Origin: Synchiropus splendidus
Taxonomy: Eukaryota > Chordata > Actinopteri > Syngnathiformes > Callionymidae
DNA: 64,000 nt
NCBI RefSeq assembly: GCF_027744825.2
Contig: NC_071345.1
Coordinates: 14,819,501-14,883,500 of the forward strand
Direction of reading: 5' to 3'
The position numbers and the translations under genes were made by a program. Shown in pieces: positions 16,609 to 29,440 of the stretch (its first letter is position 1; each line of letters begins with the position of its first letter). The notes below the pieces were generated by a model. That model saw nothing but the letters and a program-made list of their open reading frames with translations, ran no database searches and was not told the origin of the DNA.

Positions 16609-19600
16609 TTTATTGGGTTTTGTCCTCAAACAAGTATAAAATATAAATCTTTCCTACATCAAGCTAAAAATGAAGCCAGATCATCAAACAGTTGAGATTT
16701 AGATGATGACTGCACACATATTTTTTTTGTTTTGTTTTAACAGCGACAGGCTGGCACAAGAGATTTTTGTTTGCAAATATAGTTCCTGTAATTCATAAAA
16801 CTTCACAGACAGTTTAATGTGTGTTGGGGTTCGTTTTGTTTTTTTGCTTGTATGGATGACTCATAGCGCCCCCTGTTGCTTCCAGCCAGCCAGAATTATC
16901 ATGAGATGTGTATTATTTAAAGGGAGAGTTCATATTTGGTCCAGAATTTCTGTGTATAGAATGTAACAATGTTTGAGGGATGACGTTCCAATATGGCTGC
17001 TCAATGTGTCAGACAGCAAATATACTGATCCAAACAAAATGGTCATTCTATTTTCACTAGAAATGTTTTAATAGTTTAGTCTCACTCCATAAATACAGAA
17101 GGCTTAACGTGGACATGCCCTTCTTTGTTTCCAGGATTTGACACGCAGGAATACTGGCTAATGTCCAGTGCAGACATTACAAGAGACAGAAAAAAGATTT
17201 TCCGGGTGCAGGTTATCAAAGGCACATTGCTAGAAATGGCTGTTAAAACCTCATAGCTGCATGTAGTACGAGTATTTTACTGGTGGGCTAATCATTTTTG
17301 ATGACTTTGCTTCACATGAAAACATTTTGAAGACAACAGAACTGTTTCAGAATTCATTTCTGGCCGGCTGAAAGCAGAAGGGGACAAAAATGAGTTCAGT
17401 AGATTTCACAAGGACACTCAAAACAACATACATGTTTGAGTTATTTTTAAGTAAACTAAAAAAATAAAAAAAATGAGTCTCTAAAACCGAAGCTCAGGTT
17501 TTACTGTATAAAGTTAAAGCTTTAAATATTTGAAGTGAAATTACAGGTCAAATGTTTTCTTCTGTGAAACACGCTAAAAAACATCTGGGCAAGCTGTAAA
17601 ATGTAAAATCATTTCAGACACATTCATCAAACAACCTGTTCAAATACAGAGATCGAGCAAGACTAAGCATAGTGGAGGATACATACATGGCAGATTGCAC
17701 AAACACATTGGGACAGCAAGAGAACTACTTGGACCACAACATTAGCGCTACAGCACAACCGGGATAAATATGATACATGATGATTCTGTGTCGATAAAAT
17801 CACAACTCAAGAGTGAAGAGTCAAAAAAATTGAAATAAAGGTCTGTGTCAGCTAGGTTTCTTCACCAACAGAAGACGGAGAAGAATATGGAATCATTTGC
17901 GGTCGAAACAAAATAGCACACATTGTGCTTAAAAAAGGTGTGACTTTTCTGCAGACAAAAGTGTCATTTTGTCACAAAAGTATCGACGCTAACAGTCGAT
18001 TCAGTACTTTTCTAAAGGCAAGTTGGGTCCCATTGTTTTACAGTGAGGGGAATATGGGATGAGAACAATTGCCAGCAGCTGCAGTTTGTTCGAGCAAGAT
18101 GGAGTCAGAGTTCATAAAACTGCCAAACAAAAACATGTTGGCCCTTCATCTAAGCCAGTGAAGGTGCTTGTATCTTCTAAAGCCTCAGACTTGAACGTAT
18201 CCTTCAGTTAAAGCTGGCAGTACTAAGGAAATGCAAGTGTGAGAAGCCAGGAATTGAACACGAGATGTTATAACAATAAGGTACAGTTTTATAAAATGAG
18301 ATGTGTTCTGAACAAAGCAAAAATGGGAATTTGTTGCGTTGTGATTATGAACGCAGATAAGAGGAAGAGCTTCAGATATTGAGTTGTGATTCTACGTGCT
18401 TGCAAAGTAGCAACAATCTGACCAGGCAGCACCGTCTAAACTCTAAAGCTATTTCCAAACACTGGTCTATCTTACATCATATGAGTCAGTCATAACAAGC
18501 TGTTGGACAACAATGTCATGACAGTTTTCTTCTCTATGAACCGTCTTTAAAACCCTTAAAAACAGGCTGGTGATAGAAAAACCGTGAGTACCTCATGTAT
18601 TCCATCAAAACGGTAAAAAAAAAAAAAGGTGCAGCATTTTAAACTCAAAATTAATAAATGAAACATGTAACCCAAATTCAAAGCAGTACTCCACCAGAAT
18701 GAATAGAAGGTGAAATGACACTTGGTTTGGAAAGGTTGTGAAGAAAACAATAAGGTCCATGACCGCAGTCACTGTGGTACTAAAACTAGCTTCGAGCGTT
18801 ACACCAAAAACACTTGTTTCTTCATGGTTTGGACACTACAAACCCAAACTTGTATATACAGGAAAAGAGTAGTTGTTTCACTCTGTTATTGCATGCAGTT
18901 TAGTGTGGATCTTGAAGGGTACCTTATTTGAGGATGCTAGCATCCAGGCACTCGTCACAGCACAGGTTCTGACCATTATTAACCTATTTACTGATCATAC
19001 AGCTGGTAGGATGAAAATGCTCCAGGCGTGTTGGAAGGTGCTCGTAGGTACTGTTGACAGGTGACAGAAAATGGTTGTCAAAGACAATTCCTGTGACCCC
19101 AGGAATGAGACAAACGTCCACAGGCCGTGCAGGCACAAGGGTTTACGAAAAAAAGGCTTTATCAAATCCCTTCCACACTCCAGAGGAAGTGCAAGTGAGA
19201 GCCCGTTCCGTGAGTTCTCATCGTCATTGGTTGAGAAATTTGGTTGAGGGCACAACGCACTCTTCCACGACAAAAGCCGTCCGCCAACATCCCGCAGAAA
19301 AACACTTTTCAGTCTTTTGAGTCCATCATTATGACAGAGAACCTGCTGATGACATCATCAGAATCGGGCACGTCATAGAGTCTTGTAGGCATTCATTATT
19401 TCAAACCGGGCCAGTAGGTGGGCAACCGTCCAGGTGAAGAGACACACAATTAACGCACAGCACAATAAAAAAAAAAAAACAACAAATGTGGCTCAAATTG
19501 TGCAATTTTTGCAAAATAAAGCGGCACACGATTGCTCTCCTACCTTTTTCAAACATCCAACTCTGAACACAAGACTCAAAAAAAGGTGGTTTCATGTTCC

Positions 19601-21001
19601 ATGAAAACACATCAGGGGTATAAAGGCAAAATACTGGTTTCGATTGTAGTCGTACAAAACACTTTTGGTCTCTCAGAGCCATGTCACCACACAAATATTA
19701 GCGTTAAGGTGCCTAATCGGGGATCACGCCACCGTGTGGCAAAAAGTGCATTTTTACTTCCGTTTGGTGCTTGATGGTTGATCTGGTCGACATACGGTGA
19801 TTATGAAATTTAGTTTGGCAAATTCTCATGAATACTAGGCCTCGTGGTTGTCATGGAGATTTGGATTCTTGAAGGCAAAGTGTTGGTGATTTGGTTGACA
19901 TCATGTTGATTGAAAATCGAAAGCAGAGATGAAGCTGGTGCTTACGCATCTTAATAAATTTAGAGGAAACCCCCCCCGAGATCAGTCAAACCAAACTGAG
20001 ACCCCAGTGATCTCCTTTCAAAGGGAGTTCGACTAGTGATAGAGCGTGTTCTATCTAAGGTGCAAATCCATTAACAAAAAAGAAACTACGTCCCAGTGCA
20101 TATCAACATATTGTGGCATTTGTACATCAGCACGCTGATTATTCACTTCAAGAGGGAAGACTTGAAAAAACAGCATAAGTTACAGCATTTATACGAGTAG
20201 AAAACTGTGAATATTGGATCACAGGCTACGTTCACATTCGCAAACTCGGGGAAACTAACTTACGGTGTAGGTATAATTCTTACGACATGGCACCTTCATC
20301 ATCTTCTCACGAGAAAGATCCAAAAAAAAAAGATCGTTAACGGGAGGACAGTGCATGTTTTCTCTTGAATATGTGGCCCCCTGCTGGCCAGTGTTAAATA
20401 CGACACTCAGAATTACTGATGGAAACGTGAACGTAGCCTTAAGCTGACCACAGAGATCAAAACTGTTTTAGTGTCACGAAAGACCTCTCCCTCTCTCTGT
20501 TTAAAAAAAACGCTCGGGCGAGTGAAATTTAGGACTTGGCAGTGCCACGTTAACACAGCAGTGTCAGGTTTGGGAGGGGGGTACATTACCTCTCAATTGT
20601 AAACATGTAACAAACACTCCTTTTCAAGGAAATGCAGCATCACAACAAGTGCAAATCGATTTCGGTGAAATAAACACCGTACATTAGCGAAAGAGTGTGC
20701 GTCTAGATGCTAACCCTCAACGGTAACAATGTTTCATAGGCATCTTCAGTTATTATATTGCCATTAATAATTTGAAATTACAGGTAACCTGTAATATTTT
20801 GGGATGCCAATTAGTTATAGCCGGGTGTGTAAAACTGTCATCCCTTCCACACCTGGTATATATTCGTAAGGAACAAACCGCACGTGAAAAAAAAAAAAAA
20901 AAAAAAAAATCAAATCAAATGAACAAACTGTTGTCGTACTTCCAGCAGTAATTAGAACAGTATAAGTCATGTAACATTCCACACCTGGGCACCAACAATC
21001 A
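16609..21001 (-). other. Probable long ZHX1 3' UTR (about 4.4 kb)
   Basis: No coding exons are seen. The only minus-strand AATAAA hexamer I found between the ZHX1 stop and 16.6 kb is at 16,609-16,614 (context CCCAATAAAATTTTG), so a single long 3' UTR is the simplest reading. The region has few recognisable transposons compared with the flanks, consistent with transcribed sequence. Extent is inferred, not shown. Confidence 0.45.
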
Positions 21002-24000
21002 CTAGTCTTCAGAGACTGACAGCGACTTCCTGACGCTACGCGATGGCTCCCAAACCTCACTGTCGTCCGTGTCGTCGCCATCATTGTCTTCGTCTTCGTC
21101 ATCTTCATCGTCCTCGTCTCCCAAAGCGGTGCTGAGATCCCCTGAGGCAGTAGACGACTCCCCCTTTGACTGACTGCCCCCAAAATCTCTGTCCTTCTGA
21201 TCGGCCTGCACCTGGAACGGATCCAGACCCAGGTCCAGGCGCCGCTGGACTTCAGCGAACCACTCCCTTACCTGGAAAGAGAAGCGCACAAAGCGCAGAA
21301 TCAGTGTTTTGTGTTATGATGACCACAGAGCTCCCAGCGTTTTGGTCGTTCCTTACCCTTTCGTAGCTCATGTTGGTCTTAGTGACAAGCTCGTCCAGGT
21401 CTTGCTCATTGAGGAAGCCATGCTTCAGGTAGTACTCCTTCAGAATATCCCTTCCAGTCTTGTACTTCTTCATGGGGGGAGCTCTGTCAACGTCGGCGCT
21501 GGAGGAGGCAGACCTCCGCGGCTGCTTCCGTGTTCGGGAACGGCCCCAACCCCGATTCCTGCCCCTTCTTTTACGGCCGCTGCCCATCCTGCCACCCCCC
21601 GATCCGTTGGGCCCCTCCACGTTGCCACTTTGGTACTGGAAGAACCACTTCAAGTTTCCGTTCTTCCATGAATATCGAGAATCCCCAAACCAGCTGACAA
21701 TGTAGGAGCGTGGAAGGTCGCTCTCCTTGGACAGCTGGTCGTACTCCTCTGGCGTGGGCCACTGGGTCCTAACAAAGGCACTTTTTAGAATATGAAGCTG
21801 CTCTGGTGTCTTTTTACACTTATCCTTGAAGTCTTTACTGGTACAACTAGTTGTGGGCATATGCTTACTGCGGCCACCAGGGGGAGTCTGACTCCCTCTC
21901 CCGGAGGAGGTCCCTTCACCTTCTGCAGCAGGATCTCCTTCAGTCTCAGCATTTCCTGTATCTGGTGAGACTGGAGAAGTAGCAATGATTGAGGGCATTT
22001 TCCGCCTCTCAGTGAACCAGGCGTCGATCTCTCTCCGTGTGAGTTTGGTCTCTGTTCTGAGGCGGGTCAGCTCTTCGTCCGACGGTGTGACGTTCTTCTC
22101 GAAACTCTCCTCCAGCACCACCAGCTGCTCCGGCGTCTTCTCCTTAAACTTCTGCAGAGTGAAGTCTGGGAATGGATTCCAGGACTTTGACCTTGTCTCC
22201 TTGACCAAGGGCGCGTGTGGAGGATGAGGAGATGTGGGGGTCTCATCGCTGGAGTCGATGATGATGGGCGTAGAAGCAGAGCTGCTACCGACTCCTCTGC
22301 CTCCTCCGTCGTGGAACACAATGACATGGCTATTCTTGGAGTTGCGTTGATTGTATCTCGTGTCACTGAACCATTTTTTGATTTCTCCTTTCGTCAGGTT
22401 GGTGATCTTCATCAAGCGGGCAATTTCGGCGTCACTGACAAAGTGGTTTTTAAGGTAGCTGGCTTTCAGCTCTGCAAGCTGCTCTTTGGACTTCTTAGGC
22501 CTCAAACCAAAAGTATCAATGCTCAGGGCAGAGTTTTCCTGAGGAAAACAAATGGCCATTAGTCACAGCAGATGAACATTTCCATTGTCAATGTCTCAGA
22601 ATATTTTCTGAGATATTTTACTTTCTGTCAGAGTTGTCTGATTTATTGGCAAATTTGAAAAGTAAATCCAAAAATAATCCCTCAAAGGACAGAGCAACTT
22701 GTTTCTAAATTGCTGATATCGAGATCAAAACACTAAAACAAGCTTCACAGTCTTACAATTTTATCGCAATTTCACTCCATGTGACACAACACTTTTTCTT
22801 ACCTGTGGGGAAAGAGAGGGAGGCTGGACAGTCGTGGCCCGCTTGAGATCACTATTTGTCGGGGTGGGTGGGCAGGGGACTCGGCTGGGGGTCTGAGACT
22901 GACCAGACAGCCCGGCTACTGTCAGAGTGATGGGGTTGTTCACTGGAAGGTTTCCACTTGGGCCCACCTGAGACACACACACAGATTTAGAATCACACAC
23001 ACACAGACAACTGGACATCAGCAGTATTTCTGTTCGCTTTCTCGAAAATTAACAGTGATGGTGACGGCACCGAGGGAATTTATTTCTTTTAGCAGGTTAA
23101 ACTTGTCATAAAGAATATTGAAGACCCATAGCTTCTGTCACCAATACGGCAGCATTTTAAATTGGTTTTCAAATACAACTCAAGGTTACACGTCGGATTA
23201 GGAAACATAAATACCATGAATTAACTACTTATTATTTATAAATGTATTAGCAGCCAATTATTATACATTACAAGTTATAGTACGAGTATAGTACATTATA
23301 AATATTGATTATCATTAGTGTGTCGACATTTACACAAGAATGGTCACCAAATATTTACTCTTAACAACAGCAGAATTATTAACAGTAAATAAGCAAGTCG
23401 TCTGTTTATATGTATTCCCCTATCAGCAATACATCCCAAACCAGAATTTAAGTTGCAAATCTCTCTGAAAAAGAAATTGATTTTTGCAAATCAGATTTAT
23501 CATGTATTAAGTTCCTTTCACGAGCAACATTTTTCAGAGCACCAACTGATGCAATGTGACGTCATAACCCAGTGCTTCTCAATTATTTTCTATTGCCGCT
23601 GTAAATAGTATAATTTGTCCAGCACTACACAACATTGTATCCTTGTTAACTCTAAAGAAAAGAAAAAAGCAAGTAATATAGATCAACTTAGAATGAAGAA
23701 TAACTTTATCAACAATATTTTGTCTGTAACTTAAAGTGCATCAATTTGCCTAAAATTAAATGATGTCCTATTACACTTTATTCTTGTATGACAAATAAGT
23801 ATGCTCCAAGGTCACATGCGTTCGTTCACTCCCTGATGTTGAAGCCGTATAGATTTTACTTAAGTTTGATCATTCTACTGTCAAATATTGGAACACAAAT
23901 CATTAACTATATGACCTCTAATTACTTGTTTGTTTGTATCTTTAATCTGAGATACTTCAATCAGACATACCAGACCATAGTCTCCCATTAACATGAAAAT

Positions 24001-26026
24001 GCAACCATGCTCTTCCTTACCTACCTGAGTGAACACCAGGCCCGGCTGGCCCACCAACTGGCATGTCTGCAGGATGGAGTGCAGCCCGTTGGCGGCCGCT
24101 GACAGTTGGTGGGCTGGTATAACAGTGATGGTTTGAGGCACTGTGTGCACGGTACCATTGAACTGCTTCCTCCTGGCCTCCTCCACTTCCTCCGGGGTCC
24201 AACTCACGCCGTGCTTCAGCCGCTGGGCTGAGAACCAAACCTGCGGCACAGATATCAAATTTGCATTAAACTCTTTTAATCGGATTTTTGTGGCGCTCCC
24301 CCGGGGCTTCACTCACCTTAATCTGCTCCTCGGTGAATTGCGTCTGAGCGGCCAGACTACTGATCTCAGCCAACGAGGGGTACGGAAACCTCTTATAGGT
24401 GCTGCCCAGCAGAGGGTTGGTGTCCATCGCTGCGCTGTACGACGGGATGCTGCTGAGGGGGATCAGAAGCTGATGCTGAGCTGCAGCTGCTGCAGCGGTC
24501 TGCTGGGCTTGAAATGCCGAGAGAACCTGCGGCAGAAAAAGAGGTGCACTGTTTACGGGGGTCCACCTTAAATTCAAGTACATAGTGTAAACACCTGAAT
24601 ACATTATAAGGCTCATAATTATAAAAAGAAACTTCATTTAAACTGAGAAATACGATTAACTGGGCATCACAAGGATGGAGAGGCACAAAACTCATCAGTC
24701 GCTGAGCAAAAAAAAATGGTTCCTGCCTTCAGATAATGGCTGCCTTGTCAACACTACTGCAGAATAATGAAACACATTTTTGCCTGGAGACCAGTGTCAT
24801 CAATCTCGATCCTCTCTGGTTTTATAGTCCTCCCTCCCCAGATGAATGTGTGGCAGCACAGAAACTCACTAGCAGAGCTAGTCAAAGAGGTGTAGTACCA
24901 GTCAGATAAGAGCTTTGCTTCCAGTTAACCGCTGATGAGAAAGTACCACTCAACACATATTTGAACTAGGGCAGGGGTTACAACACCTTCATTGTGATTA
25001 TCTCATTGCATAAAAATAAGCTTTATCGCTGAAATAATGTGTATTAATCGCGTTTCACGGGGAACACTTTCAGTGCACTAGTTCCAGGTGCACCACATGA
25101 TACAATGTGATGTCATAACCGAAACATCCATGACACAGGAGACTAAATGAGACTGACGGATGTAAAAATGATGTGTACATATTCAACTTAAATCGGATAA
25201 TTCTACGATCAAATCTTATGTAATTAATGAATTATGATAAATTAGCCCCTATTTCAAGCAAATAATTTTCCAAAAAATAAGCCGTCCGTACTTGTGCCAG
25301 GCCAGCAGGGAGAACCGTGGGGTTCAGAATGGGCGTCTTCCTCTGCGGTTCTGAAGGCTGACTGACCAGCAGGCCTCCTCCTCCGAGCTTCATGGAGTCG
25401 TGCAGCAGCATCTCCATTGGGGTCATTTGCCCAAGCGGAGCCTCGATGGGCTCCTGGTCTCCTCCTACGTCGCCCTCATTGGCTCCCCCGAAACCTTCAG
25501 CTGCTTCTTCTGCCGATTTCAAGGACACGGCTATCCTCTTTGGTTCAGACTTGCCTTTCAACCTCATAATGGGGGTCTTGCTGAGTGAGATGGCGGACAC
25601 GGTCGCAGGATCCGTGCCGACCTCCGCCTTGACACTTGTTGGTTCTTGGTTTGACTCGTCACCGCTGGGTCGATCGGGAGGGTTTGCTGTGCTCGACTTC
25701 AGTGAGGGGTTGACGACCATGGGGTCGGCTGCAGTCTGAGCTGAAGGCTCTTCTGTGGAGAGAAGGACATCTCCAGATCAGCATGATTATATGCAACAAA
25801 ACCATTTGGTTTTGACTGAAATCGCACCTTGGTCACAGGGAGCAGGAGCCACCACCGGTGGAAGCGGCTCCTCAGAAATCCGTGTCTCCTCCACTGACTC
25901 CTTAATTGCATCCACATCGCCCTTTCCTTCTTCCTCCTTTTGACCCTCTCTTTTCTCCTCCACCTGCCCCACGACATCAGAGGGCAGAACCATACAAGGG
26001 ACTGTGGATTTTCTGCGACTTGACAT
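21002..26026 (-). CDS. zhx1: ZHX1 homologue: homeobox repressor without zinc fingers
   Basis: ZHX proteins are nuclear repressors that dimerise and interact with NF-YA. Seven coding exons: 25828-26026, 25292-25752, 24317-24526, 24025-24240, 22803-22967, 21357-22538 and 21002-21271 (2,703 nt, 900 aa; human 873). The N-terminus [14 protein letters not shown] matches human [20 protein letters not shown] and [17 protein letters not shown] blocks also match (here [17 protein letters not shown]). Five homeodomains are visible: HD1 across exons 3/4 (EEQIK then [11 protein letters not shown]), HD2 ([14 protein letters not shown]), HD3 ([11 protein letters not shown]), HD4 ([16 protein letters not shown]) and HD5 across exons 6/7 (MSYER then VREWFAE), then an Asp/Glu-rich tail ending SVSED. 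The two C2H2 fingers that follow the N-terminus in human are missing. The human coding region is a single exon; here introns split HD1 and HD5 just before the WF pair. Confidence 0.92.
23515..23570. repeat. Dispersed repeat, copy 2 (short)
   Basis: In a ZHX1 intron. Shares CAATGTGACGTCATAACC and a preceding TTTTCAGAGCAC-like block with the copy at 25,060. Confidence 0.5.
25060..25190. repeat. Dispersed repeat, copy 3
   Basis: In the large intron between ZHX1 coding exons 2 and 3. Blocks ACACTTTCAGTGCAC, CAATGTGATGTCATAACC, GGAGACTAAATG and GACGGATG are shared with the copies at 11,025 and 23,515. Confidence 0.55.
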
Positions 26027-26157
26027 TGTCAGACTCTGATCAAGACTCAAGACCAGACGACCTGAGAAAGAAGGCAGAAAATATTATGCATTTACATATG
26101 CTGAACATTGTTTTGTTGCCTTAACCTGCACTACATTTTAGCCTTTCTACTCATTTC

Positions 26158-26815
26158 ATGGTTCCACAGAAGATGGCACAACATTTCCTTCAGTTGAACA
26201 AGTCAGAAACAGAGATATTAGTCTTCCCTTCACCAATCTCTCCAAGCCTGCCTTGTCCAGAAACACAACTCTCTCTTCACTTTCATTTGATTCTCACATT
26301 AAAACAGCCCAGTTTAAAATTGTATCCAAAATCAAACCCATCCTGTCACATGCTGACTTAATAACAAAACAAAAAAATGTCTTCACGCTGGCTCCCTGTC
26401 CACAACTTGAAATGTTTTTCTTTTTTTTTTAATTGGGTCGGCCTAATGAGCCAGCTCTCCAGGAGGTTCCTTGCTGGTTGCCCCAAAGTCCAGACTTTAA
26501 GAGTGAAAGTCTCCTTCTCCATCAGGTACAGGCTGCCTGAGAAGATCCGAAACACAGCATGTACCTCCACCTTTATAATACAACTAAAAGCATATGCTTT
26601 ACATAATACTCTCCTATTTTCCTACTTACTTCTGCTTTCATGTTTGTCAACCACATTCATGTCTCTGTACACAAACAGTGCTACATACATAAGCACACGT
26701 AGACACTTAATTACACGTTATTGTTCATGTTCTGTTTGGTCTGCGAAGCACTTTGTGGACAGCCTTCACACAGTAATGGAGCTATATAAATAATGTAATA
26801 ATAAAAATAATACAG
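26158..26815 (+). mobile_element. L2-like LINE 3' fragment (frameshifted, internally deleted)
   Basis: Plus-strand reading frames show the C-terminal part of an L2-type reverse transcriptase: MAQHFLQLNKSETEILVF, then in another frame LSFDSHIK followed by FKIVSKIKPILSHADL, then WLPVHNLK, and YRLPEKIRN. The 3' end has GAAGCACTTTGTGG and GAGCTATATAAATAA, like L2 3' UTR ends. Frame changes and missing segments show it is a dead, 5'-truncated copy. It lies antisense in the 5' intron of the ZHX1 homologue. Confidence 0.8.
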
Positions 26816-28737
26816 ACAAATAATACATTTTCCCACAATAAACACTTCACAAAGACAAAGTAAATACATACCCCGAACAAAAGCTGTAGCCCGTAGTTTA
26901 AAAGCATACAAAAGTGAAATAAAGTTCTTGAAATAATGTTACCACTACACACCTCCTTTCCAAAAGAAGCCTGCATTTCCTGTCCTACTTATCCCAACAG
27001 TATCAGTCATCAGTATTATTATAGTATAATACTACTTGTGGTTGAGAAAACAGCACAAGTATCAATAGAAGGCATAACAGCAATGAATGAATGAATTGTT
27101 GTGTTCTTTGGGTTTAAATATTAAATTAAACTAGATGTGGGCAGAAGCACAAAGCCTGTTTCAGAGTGTAACAGTCGAACAGTAAAAACATCCATAAACT
27201 AGCATCTATACACAGAGTCACAGACAACTAACCAAAGACACAACAACAGTTAAACTGGGAAAGATACATGTAGTTTAATGAGAGACAAACAAAAAAAGTC
27301 TTTTATGTCGTGCCACTGGTTCCCCATGATGGCCACTGTTCAGGCTGTAGGAAGCCAAAATGAATCCAAAATGACAATGACAGTGGCTTTATTTAATGAA
27401 GCCATTGGTTTAGTAAAGAATGAGAAACCCCAAACAGAATAAAAACAATAATCACAGCTTACAAAAATAGAAGAAAGAGATTCTCAGATGTAGATGACAC
27501 AAAACAAGCCCACAGGAACACCAGGGAATTACAATCAGTTGCGAGCTTAAAAATATTTGTATACGAAAGGGAAAAAAATGGAATCCAGCCACAAAGATTT
27601 TATATCTGTTTGTTTGGATCTAGAAAAAAGATAAGTCCCTCAGGCACAATGTGCTGACGAAAGAAGAGAAATGTGGCGAGGGCACTTCAGTTTTACCTCT
27701 GAACTAGATGTTAGATCAGAAATGAAACCAAAACTACAAAAAAGCCACTGCATTTCAGTCAGTCAGTTATCGGCCATTTTACATGAAGATGGCGTCAACT
27801 GTGTGTTTAGGAAGGCAAATGTGTCCTCACTGAAGCCCAGTCTCCCTGCAACATAAATTTCACACTTTCAAATGTTTTTTTTTTCCAAGAAAACCGGGCA
27901 GGCAAATCTAATGAAAAATACCACATGCTCGGCTTCGCGGTTAACGGCTCAAGAAACAAGAAATGGTTGTGTTAACAATCCCACTAACACCAACACGACA
28001 TCTCAGCCATGTGATGGGGGGAAATGTGGAATTGTTTATAAGAGTGAGAGAATAAACCCCCAATTATTTTTGTAGTCAATTAGTGATGCAAACTGATGAA
28101 TTCACTTGGTTTTCTTTTCAGATCTTCCTCTTTTGTTTCTTCCAAAATTGTTTTTAAGGTTCAATATTTCATGCACCCAAAAAAGAAAAAGAACATGGGA
28201 GTTTGATCACAATCCTTGTGATGAAAAACAGACCGACACAATGATGACTTCATCCCAGCGCTACATTCTGTACTAGTAATGGAGGGATGTTGTGGCCAGT
28301 GTTGCAATTTTACTGGCAATTTCATTGGTGTTGACATACTTATAGGAAGAGTGTTGATAGAAGTGAGCAACATAGTGGACTCATCCAAAGATACCAATAC
28401 TCGAATCATATGCACCCATCGGTGTACACTTAAAATTCACCCTAAAACAGCCGTGGTCCAGCCAGAATTATTTTTAATATATGAGGTGAAATGCAGGTCA
28501 ATCTACACATTATCCTACCTATTTTTCCGAGCAAAAAAATTAAATTGATTGTCAAATTTAAGCATCTATTTAAAAAAAAATGTGACAGTTAACCAGACAC
28601 ATTAGCACAGTAAACTTGACAGAAATATGATGTCCACGCTGGCATGATAAGGAAAACAGCGAGCTGTTGAAGCACCCTAAAGACCTAACAATAATGACTA
28701 TGAGCCACACAAAATCCCACCTGTGTTTTAAATAAAA
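26816..28737. other. ZHX1 5' intron, non-coding
   Basis: No conserved coding blocks seen. AT-rich sequence with short A-rich runs. It separates the ZHX1 start exon from the possible upstream exons. Confidence 0.5.
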
Positions 28738-28743
28738 GGTACC

Positions 28744-28820
28744 GTGGCTGACGGCCATCTTGTTTTCAGGGTCAGCTAAGGTGAGCAAAGACTCAAACTG
28801 GGTTCTTGACATCTCCATCT
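28744..28820 (-). CDS. Possible upstream ZHX1 exon giving an N-terminal extension
   Basis: An ATG at about 28,818-28,820 opens a frame starting MEMSRTQFESLLTLADPENK and running to a possible donor at GTACCT (about 28,743). If joined to the acceptor at 26,061 the phase matches (G|GT) and the frame continues without a stop through SLDQSLT into MSSRRKS of ZHX1. The donor is weak, human ZHX1 does not start this way, and this may simply be translated-looking 5' leader. An ETS-like CCGGAAAGG lies just upstream. Confidence 0.25.
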
Positions 28821-29421
28821 TATATATGAATGAACAACCTTTCCGGCTGCGCTCGGAATAATTTCCCCTGTAGCATATATGGTTTTACCGTTTGTATTAT
28901 TACATTTTCTGTTCTCGTCGCTGCCACTGTATTCATTGTCACATCCATCCCCGGCGAACAGAGGCTCTACTCTGAGTCTCCCTTGAATACCTTGACTCCG
29001 ATTTGAACTAGTTGGGTGGTGCCAACCAGCTGGCTAGTACACAGTACTTTATCTTGTTATGACCAACAGTTCATGATTCAGTTCAGGTCGATATCACTCT
29101 GATAACTGGGAATACTACACATAGTTCTCCAGGTAATGTTGCCATGGAAAAAAGGGGTCAGAAGTGATTGACAGATGGTTGACAAAGCCCCTGCTGTGTG
29201 TTTATATAACAAGCAACGATTAACAAGACAGCACGCAGTCACTGTTCTATATTATATAATGTGCAACAATAACAGCAGTGTAAGGACTACAGTCCCAAAC
29301 AACAATAACAAGCACGAGCTCTAGCGTGGCTCAGGTTCTAAATGCTGAATCACAACACTGGGCTGTGAAGTGATAAGACGGTGGAATGGCGAGGCATGAA
29401 TCGCACGTTCAAAATGAACAC

Positions 29422-29440
29422 ACACACACACACACACACA
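29422..29440. repeat. (CA)n short microsatellite
   Basis: About ten CA units, immediately before a CpG-rich stretch. Confidence 0.9.
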
